This document shows, piece after piece, positions 16,520-24,855 of a stretch of 35,275 nucleotides of DNA. The stretch covers positions 1-35,275 of the forward strand of contig JAHHUG010000004.1 of assembly GCA_020024085.1 (NCBI GenBank), given 5' to 3'. The notes below the pieces were generated by a model, which did not search any database, had not been told where the DNA came from, and saw only the letters and a program-made list of their open reading frames with translations. The translations under genes and the position numbers were made by a program. This DNA comes from Christensenellaceae bacterium (GTDB lineage: Bacteria; Bacillota; Clostridia; Christensenellales; CAAEEZ01). Each line of letters begins with the position of its first letter. Within the stretch, counting starts at the first letter, position 1.

Positions 16520-17370
16520 TTAGTTTCTCCTTTCAACATATCTTCTGTTTGCTTTTTAAGTCCCAAATAAAATACATTACTTAAAATGCCCTCAGATATT
16601 TTAACATCAAGTTTGTTATAGTTGTTTACAATGCCGTTATAAACCGACATCATTATATATTCTATCTCTTCCCTATTAATTTGCAAAAACTGTTCTCTAT
16701 TTTCGTAGTTATTAAATCTAACTAAAAACGGATTATATCTTTTATCCTTAAAGTCATCATCAATATCGTCAAGTGCGTCCATCAAATATACCCACTTACC
16801 TAGATTATAACATAGGTTATAAATATAATCATTAAATTTGTCGCCTACAATTATTTTTGCAACATCTGCAATAATTATACTAAATGGTTCACTAACTTTG
16901 TCAATACTTGTCTCATTAGCCTGTTCCATTACCCTAAGGTCGCTAAATCCTTTTTTTAGAATCTTATCAATCTCGGGCATATTTTTCCTTGCCTTTTTAG
17001 CCTTTGGTTTAACAATAGGAGCAAGGGCAATAGCTCTTGCTTTATCTCCATCAACAAAATCATCTTCCACCTTGTAGTAGAACATCAAGGTGTTTATACC
17101 AACGATTTGTTCTGTTAAACTATCGGTTTTAACAATAGGTTTCTTTTTAACGGGGTTAAGTATACAAGCTTCCGAAGCAATTTCAACCTCTTTACCTAGT
17201 ATATTATGCATTAGGATATTAAAAAATGTCATATCATAGTTTGTAGATAACCTAGCAATTTGACCACACTTGCCACCTATACTTTTGCATAATCCACAAT
17301 AAAAGGCTCTAAAAAAAGTGAAGTCCTTAATATACATATTAGGTTTGTCTGGAATGATATAACCGTACAT
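16498..17370 (-). CDS. DUF5685 family protein
   Basis: The 290-residue protein has the conserved start of the DUF5685 family: MYGYIIPDKP, then FRAFYCGLCKSIG (C25, C28, with C35 and C69 nearby), then NYDMTFF. The rest is mostly alpha-helical with a conserved-looking acidic stretch DALDDIDDD (198-206) and RYNPF. That acidic motif recalls the DDxxD pattern of all-helical isoprenoid synthases, but this is only a visual likeness. No function is established to my knowledge. It starts 3 bases after trpS and overlaps the J-like gene, so expression is tightly linked. AAAGGTAGG is the ribosome-binding site. Confidence 0.8.
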   Translation of the reverse strand: MYGYIIPDKPNMYIKDFTFFRAFYCGLCKSIGGKCGQIARLSTNYDMTFFNILMHNILGKEVEIASEACILNPVKKKPIVKTDSLTEQIVGINTLMFYYKVEDDFVDGDKARAIALAPIVKPKAKKARKNMPEIDKILKKGFSDLRVMEQANETSIDKVSEPFSIIIADVAKIIVGDKFNDYIYNLCYNLGKWVYLMDALDDIDDDFKDKRYNPFLVRFNNYENREQFLQINREEIEYIMMSVYNGIVNNYNKLDVKISEGILSNVFYLGLKKQTEDMLKGETKCKITRL

Positions 17371-17373
17371 ATC

Positions 17374-18375
17374 CTACCTTTTTGGCTCTACAAAGCCTAT
17401 CTTTCTATATACTTTAGATAGTGTTTTTCTTGCCATATAACTAGCCTCTTGAGCACCATCTTTAGCTATTTGCATTAAATAATCCTTATTGTTCATTAAG
17501 TCTGTATATTTCTCTCTAACAGGTCTTAATTTTTCTATTACTGCATCACCAACAGCTGTCTTAAACTCGCCATAGCCCTTACCCTCAAACTCTAACTCTG
17601 CCTTTTCAATAGTAGTATCGGTTACATTAGAGTAAATTGTAAGTAGGTTAGAAATACCAGGTTTATTAACCTCATCAAATCTAATTTCGTTATCGCTATC
17701 GGTAACAGCTCTCTTAAATTTACGGGCAATATCCTCTGCAGAATCAACGATTGCAATATATGCATTAGGGTCCACATCAGACTTACTCATCTTTGATGTT
17801 GGGTCTTGAAGTGAGAAGATTTTTGCACCAGACTTTGGAATATATGGTTCTGGGATTGTAAATGTTGGAGAATATTTATTATTAAACCTTGTAGCAATAT
17901 CACGAGCAAGCTCTACATGTTGCTTTTGGTCTATTCCAACAGGAACCAAAGATGTTTGATATAATAGGATATCAGCAGCCATAAGTACTGGATAATCCAT
18001 TAAGCCCATATTTAAGTTATCTGGGTGTTTCCTTGATTTATCCTTAAATTGTGTCATACGGCTAAGTTCACCTATGTAAGAATTACAATTTAGTACCCAT
18101 GTTAGTTGAGCGTGCTCTGGAACATGAGATTGGAAGTAGATTGTACTCTTTTCTGGGTCTAAGCCTGTTGCAAGGTATTGAGCAAAAAAGCTAACAGCTC
18201 TTTGCCTAAACTCTGCTGGTTGTTGATGGACAGTTAAAGCATGCATATCAACGATACAATACAAGCATTTATAATCGTCTTGTAGTTTTAACCAATTTTG
18301 TATTGCCCCAATATAGTTACCTAAAGTAATACAGCCAGTTGGTTGTATTCCACTAAATATTACCTTTTTATCCAT
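17374..18375 (-). CDS. trpS: Tryptophanyl-tRNA synthetase
   Basis: The 333-residue protein has standard length for bacterial TrpRS, a class I synthetase that charges tRNA-Trp. The HIGH-equivalent is TLGN (17-20) within PTGCITLGNYIGA, and the KMSKS loop is SKMSKSD (about 193-199). Conserved GIDQKQHVELARDIA is present. Its ATG overlaps the thrC stop as TAATG. No T-box leader is seen upstream of the operon, whose leader is only about 24 bases. Confidence 0.97.
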   Translation of the reverse strand: MDKKVIFSGIQPTGCITLGNYIGAIQNWLKLQDDYKCLYCIVDMHALTVHQQPAEFRQRAVSFFAQYLATGLDPEKSTIYFQSHVPEHAQLTWVLNCNSYIGELSRMTQFKDKSRKHPDNLNMGLMDYPVLMAADILLYQTSLVPVGIDQKQHVELARDIATRFNNKYSPTFTIPEPYIPKSGAKIFSLQDPTSKMSKSDVDPNAYIAIVDSAEDIARKFKRAVTDSDNEIRFDEVNKPGISNLLTIYSNVTDTTIEKAELEFEGKGYGEFKTAVGDAVIEKLRPVREKYTDLMNNKDYLMQIAKDGAQEASYMARKTLSKVYRKIGFVEPKR

Positions 18376-19859
18376 TAATTTTTACCACCACAATATTTTA
18401 TTACAGTATTTGCCATATCTTCTACTTTGATTACATCTTTATGTAGAACTTTCTTTTCCTTAAGTTTTGCGATACTTTCTGGCATTTGTAAAGCTGATTC
18501 AAGTACTAATTTTTTACCAGCCTCAAAAGCATCTTCCTCGTACTTGCCAGTAATTGCTTCAAGTACATCACAAGGGAACTTGTAAGGGCTTGCAGTAGAT
18601 ACTACAACTGTTGGAGTATAATCCTCAGTAGCAACTACATAATTTGAATATACATTCATAGCTACTGCAGTATGAGTATCAAGCAAATATCCGTACTCAT
18701 CAAATACATTAGCAATAGTTTCCTTTGTATCCTCTACATTACAACAACCACCAACAAATCCATTCTTTTCAATCAAAGACTTATCTATTGAATATTTACC
18801 TTCTGTCTTTAATTTATTCATAAGTTCGTTAATTTTGCTGTCATCTCTATCAAATAATTCAAACAACAATCTCTCTAGGTTTGAAGAAATCAGAATATCC
18901 ATTGATGGAGATGTTGTCTTATAAAATTCTCTATTAATATCGTACACACCAGTATTCATAAAATCGGTAAGTACATTATTTTCGTTTGATGCACAAATTA
19001 GCTTATTAACAGGTAGTCCCATTCTTTTTGCATAATATGCTGCAAGAATATTACCAAAGTTTCCACTAGGAACGCAGAAATTTACCTTGTCGCCCATTGC
19101 AATTTCCTCGCTTGAAACAAGGTCAACATAAGCTGAAATATAGTATGCAATTTGAGGAACAAGTCTGCCCCAGTTAATTGAGTTTGCTGAAGATAATTTG
19201 TATCCAAGCTCTAATAATTTATCATTAACTTCTTTGTCGGCAAAAATCCTTTTAACACCACTTTGAGCATCATCGAAGTTACCCTCGATAGCTGCAACAT
19301 GGACATTTTTGCCCTCTTGTGTAGCCATTTGCAACTTTTGCATATCGCTAACGCCATCATTAGGGTAAAATACTATAATTTCAGTACCCTCAACATCGCT
19401 AAAGCCCTCTAAAGCTGCTTTTCCAGTATCACCACTAGTTGCTACAAGGATAAGAGTTTTGTCCTTTGCACCCACCTTTAAGCGAGAAGCTGTCATTAGA
19501 TGAGGTAATAATGTAAGTGCCATATCCTTAAATGCACAAGTTGGACCGTGCCATAATTCCATAACAAAACTACCCTCATCAATTTTAACTAATGGGGCTG
19601 TCTCTTCGCTATCGAATTTTGAATATGCTTTTGTAGTAAGTTCTAATAATTCCTCGTAAGTATACTCGGTTAAAAACTTACTAATTACATATGCTGCTCT
19701 TTCTTTGTAACTTTTTTCTTCAAGGCTAGCAAGCTCGTCAATCGTTATATTTGGAAAAGACGATGGAACAAATAGTCCACCGTCTACCGAAATACCTTTG
19801 ACAATACTTTCACTAGCACTTTGTGAAACCTCTTTGTTTCTAGTGCTGATATAATCCAT
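18375..19859 (-). CDS. thrC: Threonine synthase
   Basis: The 494-residue PLP enzyme converts O-phosphohomoserine to threonine. The N-terminal segment (MDYISTRN, then VDGGLFVP) and HGPTCAFKDMAL with the PLP Lys K111 are typical of the longer, E. coli-type threonine synthases. A Gly-rich phosphate loop (SGDTGKAALEG) and an NSINWGRL motif follow. AGGAG lies before ATG 19859. It is the second gene of the operon and shares a TAATG junction with trpS. Other threonine genes (hom, thrB) are not in the window. Confidence 0.96.
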   Translation of the reverse strand: MDYISTRNKEVSQSASESIVKGISVDGGLFVPSSFPNITIDELASLEEKSYKERAAYVISKFLTEYTYEELLELTTKAYSKFDSEETAPLVKIDEGSFVMELWHGPTCAFKDMALTLLPHLMTASRLKVGAKDKTLILVATSGDTGKAALEGFSDVEGTEIIVFYPNDGVSDMQKLQMATQEGKNVHVAAIEGNFDDAQSGVKRIFADKEVNDKLLELGYKLSSANSINWGRLVPQIAYYISAYVDLVSSEEIAMGDKVNFCVPSGNFGNILAAYYAKRMGLPVNKLICASNENNVLTDFMNTGVYDINREFYKTTSPSMDILISSNLERLLFELFDRDDSKINELMNKLKTEGKYSIDKSLIEKNGFVGGCCNVEDTKETIANVFDEYGYLLDTHTAVAMNVYSNYVVATEDYTPTVVVSTASPYKFPCDVLEAITGKYEEDAFEAGKKLVLESALQMPESIAKLKEKKVLHKDVIKVEDMANTVIKYCGGKN

Positions 19860-19874
19860 ATTATCTCCTATTTA

Positions 19875-20282
19875 TTACATATATTTTTCCAAGAAATCTG
19901 GCATGTCTTCTTCTGTTCTGCTTATGGTAACAACAAAGTTCACATTATATTCTTTAGATAGAATGCCTAACTCGTCATAGAATTGTTGCATTTCTTCAAG
20001 AGTTTTATTGGTAATTCTTTGTGCACCATCAATATAGATATATTGAACATCGTAGTTACCTGCAATAAGACCTTTTATAAAACCACTAAGACCTCTCTCG
20101 CTTGAAATTGAAAGTTCAGTAACATCTATATATCTTATTCTATTGTCAATGTCTCCACGGTACCTATCGGTATCAGTAACAAAAACTACATAACCAGAAG
20201 TTTTTTCTAAAGCACCATTTGCACTATCAATAATCTTTTTTGTTTTTCCTGTACCTTTAGCACCGTAAATTAATTCTACCAT
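19875..20282 (-). CDS. Small P-loop ATPase-like protein
   Basis: The 135-residue protein starts with a Walker A motif, GAKGTGKTK (about 7-15), and has a Walker B-like strand YIYIDGAQR (about 81-89). The rest looks like a minimal RecA/AAA-type alpha-beta fold. Such short ATPases occur in Clostridia and are sometimes annotated as PilT-like, but nothing here indicates twitching motility. It is the first gene of the thrC-trpS operon. AAGGAGG lies 10 bases before ATG 20282. Function is unknown. Confidence 0.7.
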   Translation of the reverse strand: MVELIYGAKGTGKTKKIIDSANGALEKTSGYVVFVTDTDRYRGDIDNRIRYIDVTELSISSERGLSGFIKGLIAGNYDVQYIYIDGAQRITNKTLEEMQQFYDELGILSKEYNVNFVVTISRTEEDMPDFLEKYM

Positions 20283-20312
20283 ATATATTGGTCCTCCTTT
20301 TTTGTTAAGTAT

Positions 20313-20341
20313 ATTGTACCTAAAAATTTTTGGAATATCAA
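20313..20341 (-). promoter_or_regulatory. Promoter of the ATPase-thrC-trpS operon
   Basis: On the minus strand TTGATA (20336-20341), 17 bases, TACAAT (20313-20318). It gives a leader of about 24 bases containing AAGGAGG. Confidence 0.7.
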
Positions 20342-20370
20342 TATAATGGTCAAAAATTTATCAAAAATAT

Positions 20371-21441
20371 TTAATTCTCATTCAATCGTAATAAAGCCTC
20401 TTGATTTGCAATTTGAAGAGCTTGAATCATCTCATCAATGTCGCCATCTAGGAAGGCTTCTAGGTTGTGAATAGTCATACCGATACGGTGGTCAGTAACT
20501 CTGCCTTGAGGGAAATTGTATGTTCTAATTCTCTCCGACCTATCGCCACTACCTACTTGATTTTTTCTTTCACTTGAGTGTTTTGCATCTTCTTGAGACT
20601 TGTAGTAATCGTAAAGTTTATTCTTCAACATTTCCATAGCAGTCTCTCTATTTTGAAGTTGGCTTCTCTCATTTTGGCATTGAACTACTATACCTGTTGG
20701 GAAGTGTGTAATTCTAATTGCTGAAGATGTTTTGTTAACGTGTTGTCCACCAGCACCACTACTACGGTATGTGTCTACACGGATATCCTTATCCTCGATT
20801 GTGATATTAACATCTTTTACCTCTGGAAGAACAGCTACTGTTGCAGTAGATGTGTGAACTCTACCTTGAGACTCGGTTTCTGGGATTCTTTGAACACGAT
20901 GAACACCACTTTCAAACTTCAACTTTGAATAAGCATCTTTACCAGTAAGCATAAATGTTGCTTCCTTAACACCACCAATCTCGGTGATATTGCTATCAAT
21001 TTCCTTAACTTTCCATCTATGTCTTTCAGCATAGCGAAGATACATTCTCATAAGGTCTGCTGCAAAAAGAGCTGCCTCATCACCACCTGCACCACCACGG
21101 ATTTCAATGATAACATTCTTATCGTCGTCAGGGTCTTTTGGAAGTAATTGAATCTTCATAGTTTCGGTAAGTTCTTGCATCTTTTTATGAGAGTCTTCCA
21201 TTTCTTCTTTTACCATACTTCTCATATCTGGGTCAGTTTCAACCTCTAGCATTTCCTTACAAGATTCGTAATTTTCCTCTACGCTTAAATAAATTTTGTA
21301 GGTTTCCATTACTTCCTCAATGTTAGCTCTTTCCTTAACAAGTTTTTGCCATTCCTCTTGGTTGGCAATAATATCGTTATCAGCAATAAGCTTGTCTAAC
21401 TCATCAAATCTTTCTTTTAGTGCTTTTAGTTTTCCAAACAT
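20371..21441 (-). CDS. prfA: Peptide chain release factor 1
   Basis: The 356-residue RF1 recognises UAA and UAG. The stop-codon tripeptide PxT is present as PET (187-189) in RIPETESQGR, which separates it from RF2. The peptidyl-tRNA hydrolysis motif GGQ is at 231-233 (SSGAGGQHVNKTSS). ATG 21441 has AAAGGAT upstream and overlaps the 3' end of the DUF1385-prmC gene by 16 bases. The Gln of GGQ is the substrate of the PrmC domain encoded just upstream. Confidence 0.97.
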   Translation of the reverse strand: MFGKLKALKERFDELDKLIADNDIIANQEEWQKLVKERANIEEVMETYKIYLSVEENYESCKEMLEVETDPDMRSMVKEEMEDSHKKMQELTETMKIQLLPKDPDDDKNVIIEIRGGAGGDEAALFAADLMRMYLRYAERHRWKVKEIDSNITEIGGVKEATFMLTGKDAYSKLKFESGVHRVQRIPETESQGRVHTSTATVAVLPEVKDVNITIEDKDIRVDTYRSSGAGGQHVNKTSSAIRITHFPTGIVVQCQNERSQLQNRETAMEMLKNKLYDYYKSQEDAKHSSERKNQVGSGDRSERIRTYNFPQGRVTDHRIGMTIHNLEAFLDGDIDEMIQALQIANQEALLRLNEN

Positions 21442-23201
21442 TTTTTATATCCTTTTGCAATTATAATTCTTTCAATATTGTTGTAATCTTTCTTTACCTC
21501 TACACTATCAAACTCGGTAAGCATATTAACTACAAATTCGGCTTGGTCATATCCACATTCAAATAGGATAGTGCCACCCTCATTTAGATTATTATTAAGA
21601 TTACTAATAATTTTTACATACATATCTAGTCCACTTTCTCCACCATCAAGGGCAAGTTTTGGCTCGTAGTCTTTAACGGAACTATCAAGCTTTTCAATTT
21701 CCTCCCTTTTAATGTAAGGTGGATTAGATACAATTACATCAAATTTTTCTTCTATATTATTGAACAAATCCGACTGAATAAACTCTACATCGGCATCATT
21801 TAATTTTGCATTATTCCTTGCAACATTAAGTGCATCGGTGCTGATATCACTAGCAAAAACTTTGATACCTTTTTCCTTTGAAATGGTAGTTGCAATACAA
21901 CCACTGCCAGTGCATAAATCAAGTACCTTGTCGCCCTCGTTAATTAAACCTAAAGTTTGCTCAACAAGTAGCTCGGTTTCTGGTCTTGGTATTAAAACCG
22001 AACCATTAACCTTAAACTTATATCCGTAAAACTCACTTTCACCTAAAATATAGTCAAGTGGCATATTACTGCTTAACATTTTAGCAAAATTTAGCACCCT
22101 ATCCAAATCAGCATTTTCAAATTTTCTAAATGGTAGCTCTGCCCTTGTGCAATCAAGTACAAAACAGCATATCCACATAAATTCTTCTTCATAGTTTGAT
22201 AGGTCAACTTTGTTGGATACAATATCTTTTACTTCCTTATAGTCGAACTGATATCCTCTATGAACAGGTTCAATATTCTCGTCCTTATCCATTTCAAGTA
22301 CAGTCTTAAAGCTAGCAAGTGCAACCATTATCATATCATCATCAGGATTAGCTGTTGTGATGCCTTGAAGTAGTAGTCCCGGTCCACGAAGAAAATTAAC
22401 AAACCAGTTGTCGTACTTTGCAAGCACCTTAAGTATCTCGTAAGATACACCCATAACGGCAGGGATTAATGCAAGTCGAATAAGCAACCTTACCCACCAC
22501 CTAGAATCCCAACCACATAGTGAAAATAGGATAATACTAACAATCATTACAATAAACATAAATGTTGTACCACAACGATTGTGTATCCTTGATGATGCTC
22601 TAATATTTTCTATTGTAAGAGGTTTTCCACTTTCGTAGCAATTAATCGTTTTGTGTTCTGCACCATGATACATAAACACCCTTTTAATATCTTTCATTTG
22701 ACTTACAAGTAGCACATAAAGCACAAACATTGCTATCCTAATCAAGCCCTCGATAAGATTTTTTACAATCATATTCAATGCTTGCATTTCTGGGATTCTA
22801 TCAAGTAAAGTCATAAATACTTGTGGCAACACAAAAAACAAACCAAGTGCAAGTGCTACACCAAGTATTGTACCTATCCAAACAGCAAGGGTGATTGCAT
22901 CAATTTTAAATTTTTCACTAAGCCACTTCTCAAACTTTGATGGCTCCATGCTTTCCCCTTGAATCTCTGTTGAGGACATTATTGTCTTTGTACCAAGATA
23001 TAACATATTGCAAAAATTGACAACCCCCCTAATAATAGGTATTTTGCCAATCTTTTTCATTCTTGATGAAACTGTAATTCTCTCACTATCTATTTGTATG
23101 CCTTGCTCGGTTCTGCAAGCAGTTGCCATGGCTTTTTCGCCTCGCATCATTACGCCTTCTATTACTGCTTGACCACCTATTTTAGAAACTTTTGCCTTCA
23201 A
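21426..23201 (-). CDS. prmC: Fusion of DUF1385 membrane protein with release-factor glutamine methyltransferase PrmC
   Basis: One 591-residue frame joins two families. Residues 1 to about 315 are DUF1385: GGQAVIEGVMMRG near the start, several membrane helices (about 105-130, 150-170, 212-230, 237-260) and YHGAEHKTINCYE. Residues from about 318 to 591 are PrmC: a helical N-domain, RPETELLVEQ, SAM motif LDLCTGSGCIA (428-438) and the catalytic NPPY (493-496). PrmC methylates the Gln of GGQ in RF1/RF2, and prfA follows directly. In many Clostridia DUF1385 and prmC are adjacent separate genes. The start is TTG at 23201 with AGAGGT upstream; no ATG fits. The fusion would tether PrmC to the membrane. 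Confidence 0.9.
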   Translation of the reverse strand: MKAKVSKIGGQAVIEGVMMRGEKAMATACRTEQGIQIDSERITVSSRMKKIGKIPIIRGVVNFCNMLYLGTKTIMSSTEIQGESMEPSKFEKWLSEKFKIDAITLAVWIGTILGVALALGLFFVLPQVFMTLLDRIPEMQALNMIVKNLIEGLIRIAMFVLYVLLVSQMKDIKRVFMYHGAEHKTINCYESGKPLTIENIRASSRIHNRCGTTFMFIVMIVSIILFSLCGWDSRWWVRLLIRLALIPAVMGVSYEILKVLAKYDNWFVNFLRGPGLLLQGITTANPDDDMIMVALASFKTVLEMDKDENIEPVHRGYQFDYKEVKDIVSNKVDLSNYEEEFMWICCFVLDCTRAELPFRKFENADLDRVLNFAKMLSSNMPLDYILGESEFYGYKFKVNGSVLIPRPETELLVEQTLGLINEGDKVLDLCTGSGCIATTISKEKGIKVFASDISTDALNVARNNAKLNDADVEFIQSDLFNNIEEKFDVIVSNPPYIKREEIEKLDSSVKDYEPKLALDGGESGLDMYVKIISNLNNNLNEGGTILFECGYDQAEFVVNMLTEFDSVEVKKDYNNIERIIIAKGYKKCLEN

Positions 23202-23223
23202 GATTACCTCTATTTAATTAGAC

Positions 23224-23258
23224 AAAAAATGCAGATACCGAAATTGTATCTGCATTTT
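23224..23258 (-). terminator. Terminator/attenuator between rpmE and the prmC fusion
   Basis: A perfect 13-bp stem (23226-23238 with 23246-23258) with a 7-base loop, followed on the minus strand by six T. I found no good promoter between it and the TTG start at 23201, so downstream prmC-prfA transcription probably depends on partial read-through. Confidence 0.85.
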
Positions 23259-23266
23259 ACTTGTGA

Positions 23267-23473
23267 TTAATCAAGATTATAACGCTTCTTGAACTTGTCA
23301 ACTCTTCCACCAGTATCAACTAATTTTTGTTTACCAGTAAAGAATGGGTGACATTTACTACAAATATCAACTTTAATTACATCTGTATCCTTTGATGTTC
23401 CTGTAACGAATTCTTCGCCACAAGCGCAGACAACTTTAACATCATGATAATTTGGATGAATATTCTCTTTCAT
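23267..23473 (-). CDS. rpmE: 50S ribosomal protein bL31, zinc-binding form
   Basis: The 68-residue protein is bL31 with the zinc ligands of the C+ form: C16, C18, C38 and C41 (VCACGEEF and CSKCHPFFTGKQ). It ends with DTGGRVDKFKKRYN. The start is the ATG at 23473, four codons inside the longest frame: the upstream ATG at 23485 is part of the GGAGGT ribosome-binding site. It has its own strong promoter. No clear Zur box was seen. Confidence 0.96.
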   Translation of the reverse strand: MKENIHPNYHDVKVVCACGEEFVTGTSKDTDVIKVDICSKCHPFFTGKQKLVDTGGRVDKFKKRYNLD

Positions 23474-23522
23474 TGTAACCTCCATTTTGGCTTTATAAAA
23501 TAATAACTAACAATACTCTTTA

Positions 23523-23551
23523 ATTATAAGTACATTAATCCATTAAGTCAA
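23523..23551 (-). promoter_or_regulatory. Promoter of rpmE
   Basis: On the minus strand TTGACT (23546-23551), 17 bases, TATAAT (23523-23528). The predicted leader is about 43 bases. Confidence 0.75.
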
Positions 23552-23603
23552 CTAATTTTACCTAGTTTTTGACACAAATAATATTTATTTTTTTGCTAAA
23601 AAA

Positions 23604-23632
23604 TTGATTTAATAATTATATTATGATATAAT
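23604..23632 (+). promoter_or_regulatory. Promoter of the dehydrogenase-like gene
   Basis: TTGATT (23604-23609), 17 bases, TATAAT (23627-23632), with TGA directly before the -10 (extended -10). The leader of about 15 bases contains GAGG. It is divergent from the rpmE promoter. Confidence 0.75.
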
Positions 23633-23653
23633 ATATAGTAATTGAGGTAAAAT

Positions 23654-24643
23654 ATGGAAAGTTGGAAAATTAATCATCTAAATAAAATGTATATTGATAA
23701 CGAAGATATTCCCGAAGGTGAAGTAAAGGTAAAAGTTTCAAAGGCTTTAATTGATAATACCGACCTAAACCTACTAAAAGGTGACGGAAACAGATATCCA
23801 ATTACCCCATCTCATATTGCAATAGGCAATGTCAGTGAGGAATATCAAGAATATGGACTAAAATTTGGAGAGAAAGTACTAATTAGCCCTTACCATGTAA
23901 CAGATAGAGCTGAAGACAAAAATGTTTACATAGCACCAGATATTGATACAATGGGTGTTGACCTTGATGGATTCTTAAAAGACTTTGTTGCAGTAGATAA
24001 GGAAAACATCTTCCTATTGCCTGATACCGTAAATGATAAAAAAGCTCTATTTGTAGAAGATATTGCTCTTGGAGTAAAGATTTTCTCCGAGCTTGATATT
24101 GACAAAGGCGAAACTGTTGTAATAATCGGTGGCAGTGCTATGAGTATTTTACTTTGCGAACTTGCAATATACTACCAAGCAATACCAATCCTAATCGACT
24201 CCGATTCTACAAGATTAAGTATCGCTATGGATATGGGTGTCTACTATACAATCAACCCACAAGAAAGTGAAGTATTAGGACAAATCCTATCATTCACAAG
24301 TGGCAGAATGGCTGATTATGTAATATACGACCCAACTACAAATACTCCACTTCAACCTGCATTACAATATTCAAGAAGAGGTGGCAAAATTGCAATCGCT
24401 GGCCACAACAAAGCAAATGTTAATGTAGAACTAAGCAAACTATTACAAAAGCAACTTCAATTAATCGGTATCAATAATGGATACGGCGAAATAGCAACAG
24501 CTATCAACCTACTTGCAACCGACAGCATTGACACATCTTTTATTCAAACAAAAGATATCAAGTTTAGCGAAGTCGATACTGTACTTAGCGAATATATGGG
24601 ACTTCCTGCAACTGATATAAATATAGTAGTTGCTGTTGACTAA
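23654..24643 (+). CDS. Medium-chain dehydrogenase/reductase-like protein lacking zinc ligands
   Basis: The 329-residue protein has the overall layout of the alcohol-dehydrogenase-like MDR family: a GroES-like N-domain (about 1-135) and a Rossmann domain (about 140-280, GETVVIIGG...). Key residues are changed. The GxCGTD segment with the catalytic zinc Cys reads DNTDLNLL, the His-Glu pair reads SHIAIG, the four-Cys structural zinc lobe is absent, and the nucleotide motif GxGxxG reads GGSAMS. It may be a zinc-free reductase, bind another ligand, or be non-catalytic. It is a single gene with its own promoter and a plus-strand terminator; GAGG precedes ATG 23654. Confidence 0.7.
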   Translation: MESWKINHLNKMYIDNEDIPEGEVKVKVSKALIDNTDLNLLKGDGNRYPITPSHIAIGNVSEEYQEYGLKFGEKVLISPYHVTDRAEDKNVYIAPDIDTMGVDLDGFLKDFVAVDKENIFLLPDTVNDKKALFVEDIALGVKIFSELDIDKGETVVIIGGSAMSILLCELAIYYQAIPILIDSDSTRLSIAMDMGVYYTINPQESEVLGQILSFTSGRMADYVIYDPTTNTPLQPALQYSRRGGKIAIAGHNKANVNVELSKLLQKQLQLIGINNGYGEIATAINLLATDSIDTSFIQTKDIKFSEVDTVLSEYMGLPATDINIVVAVD

Positions 24644-24652
24644 CAATAAATT

Positions 24653-24688
24653 AAAAGGCAGACTTCATAGTCTGTCTTTTCTATTTTA
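24653..24688 (+). terminator. Terminator of the dehydrogenase-like gene
   Basis: A 12-bp stem (24653-24664 with 24669-24680) with one G-T pair and a TCAT loop, followed by T-rich sequence. It lies 10 bases after the stop codon. Confidence 0.8.
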
Positions 24689-24855
24689 AATTCATATATC
24701 TTATTTGCGTAAACATAGTACTACATAAAAGTACAAATTATATAATAGTTCTACAAATATTACGCATTTTTATCCATATATTAATTATATAAAATCTTTT
24801 TTTTCATAATACTTTTAGCAAAAAACTTCATTTTTATTAATTTTTTTACAATTTA

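Noticed and set aside
20283..20370. T-box or other riboswitch controlling thrC-trpS
   Set aside because: The predicted leader is only about 24 bases; no T-box sequence, long leader or terminator hairpin is present.
24706..24766. TGCGTAA...TTACGCA pair downstream of murC
   Set aside because: A 7-bp stem with a 47-base loop and no T-run placement fitting either gene; too weak to call a terminator or operator.
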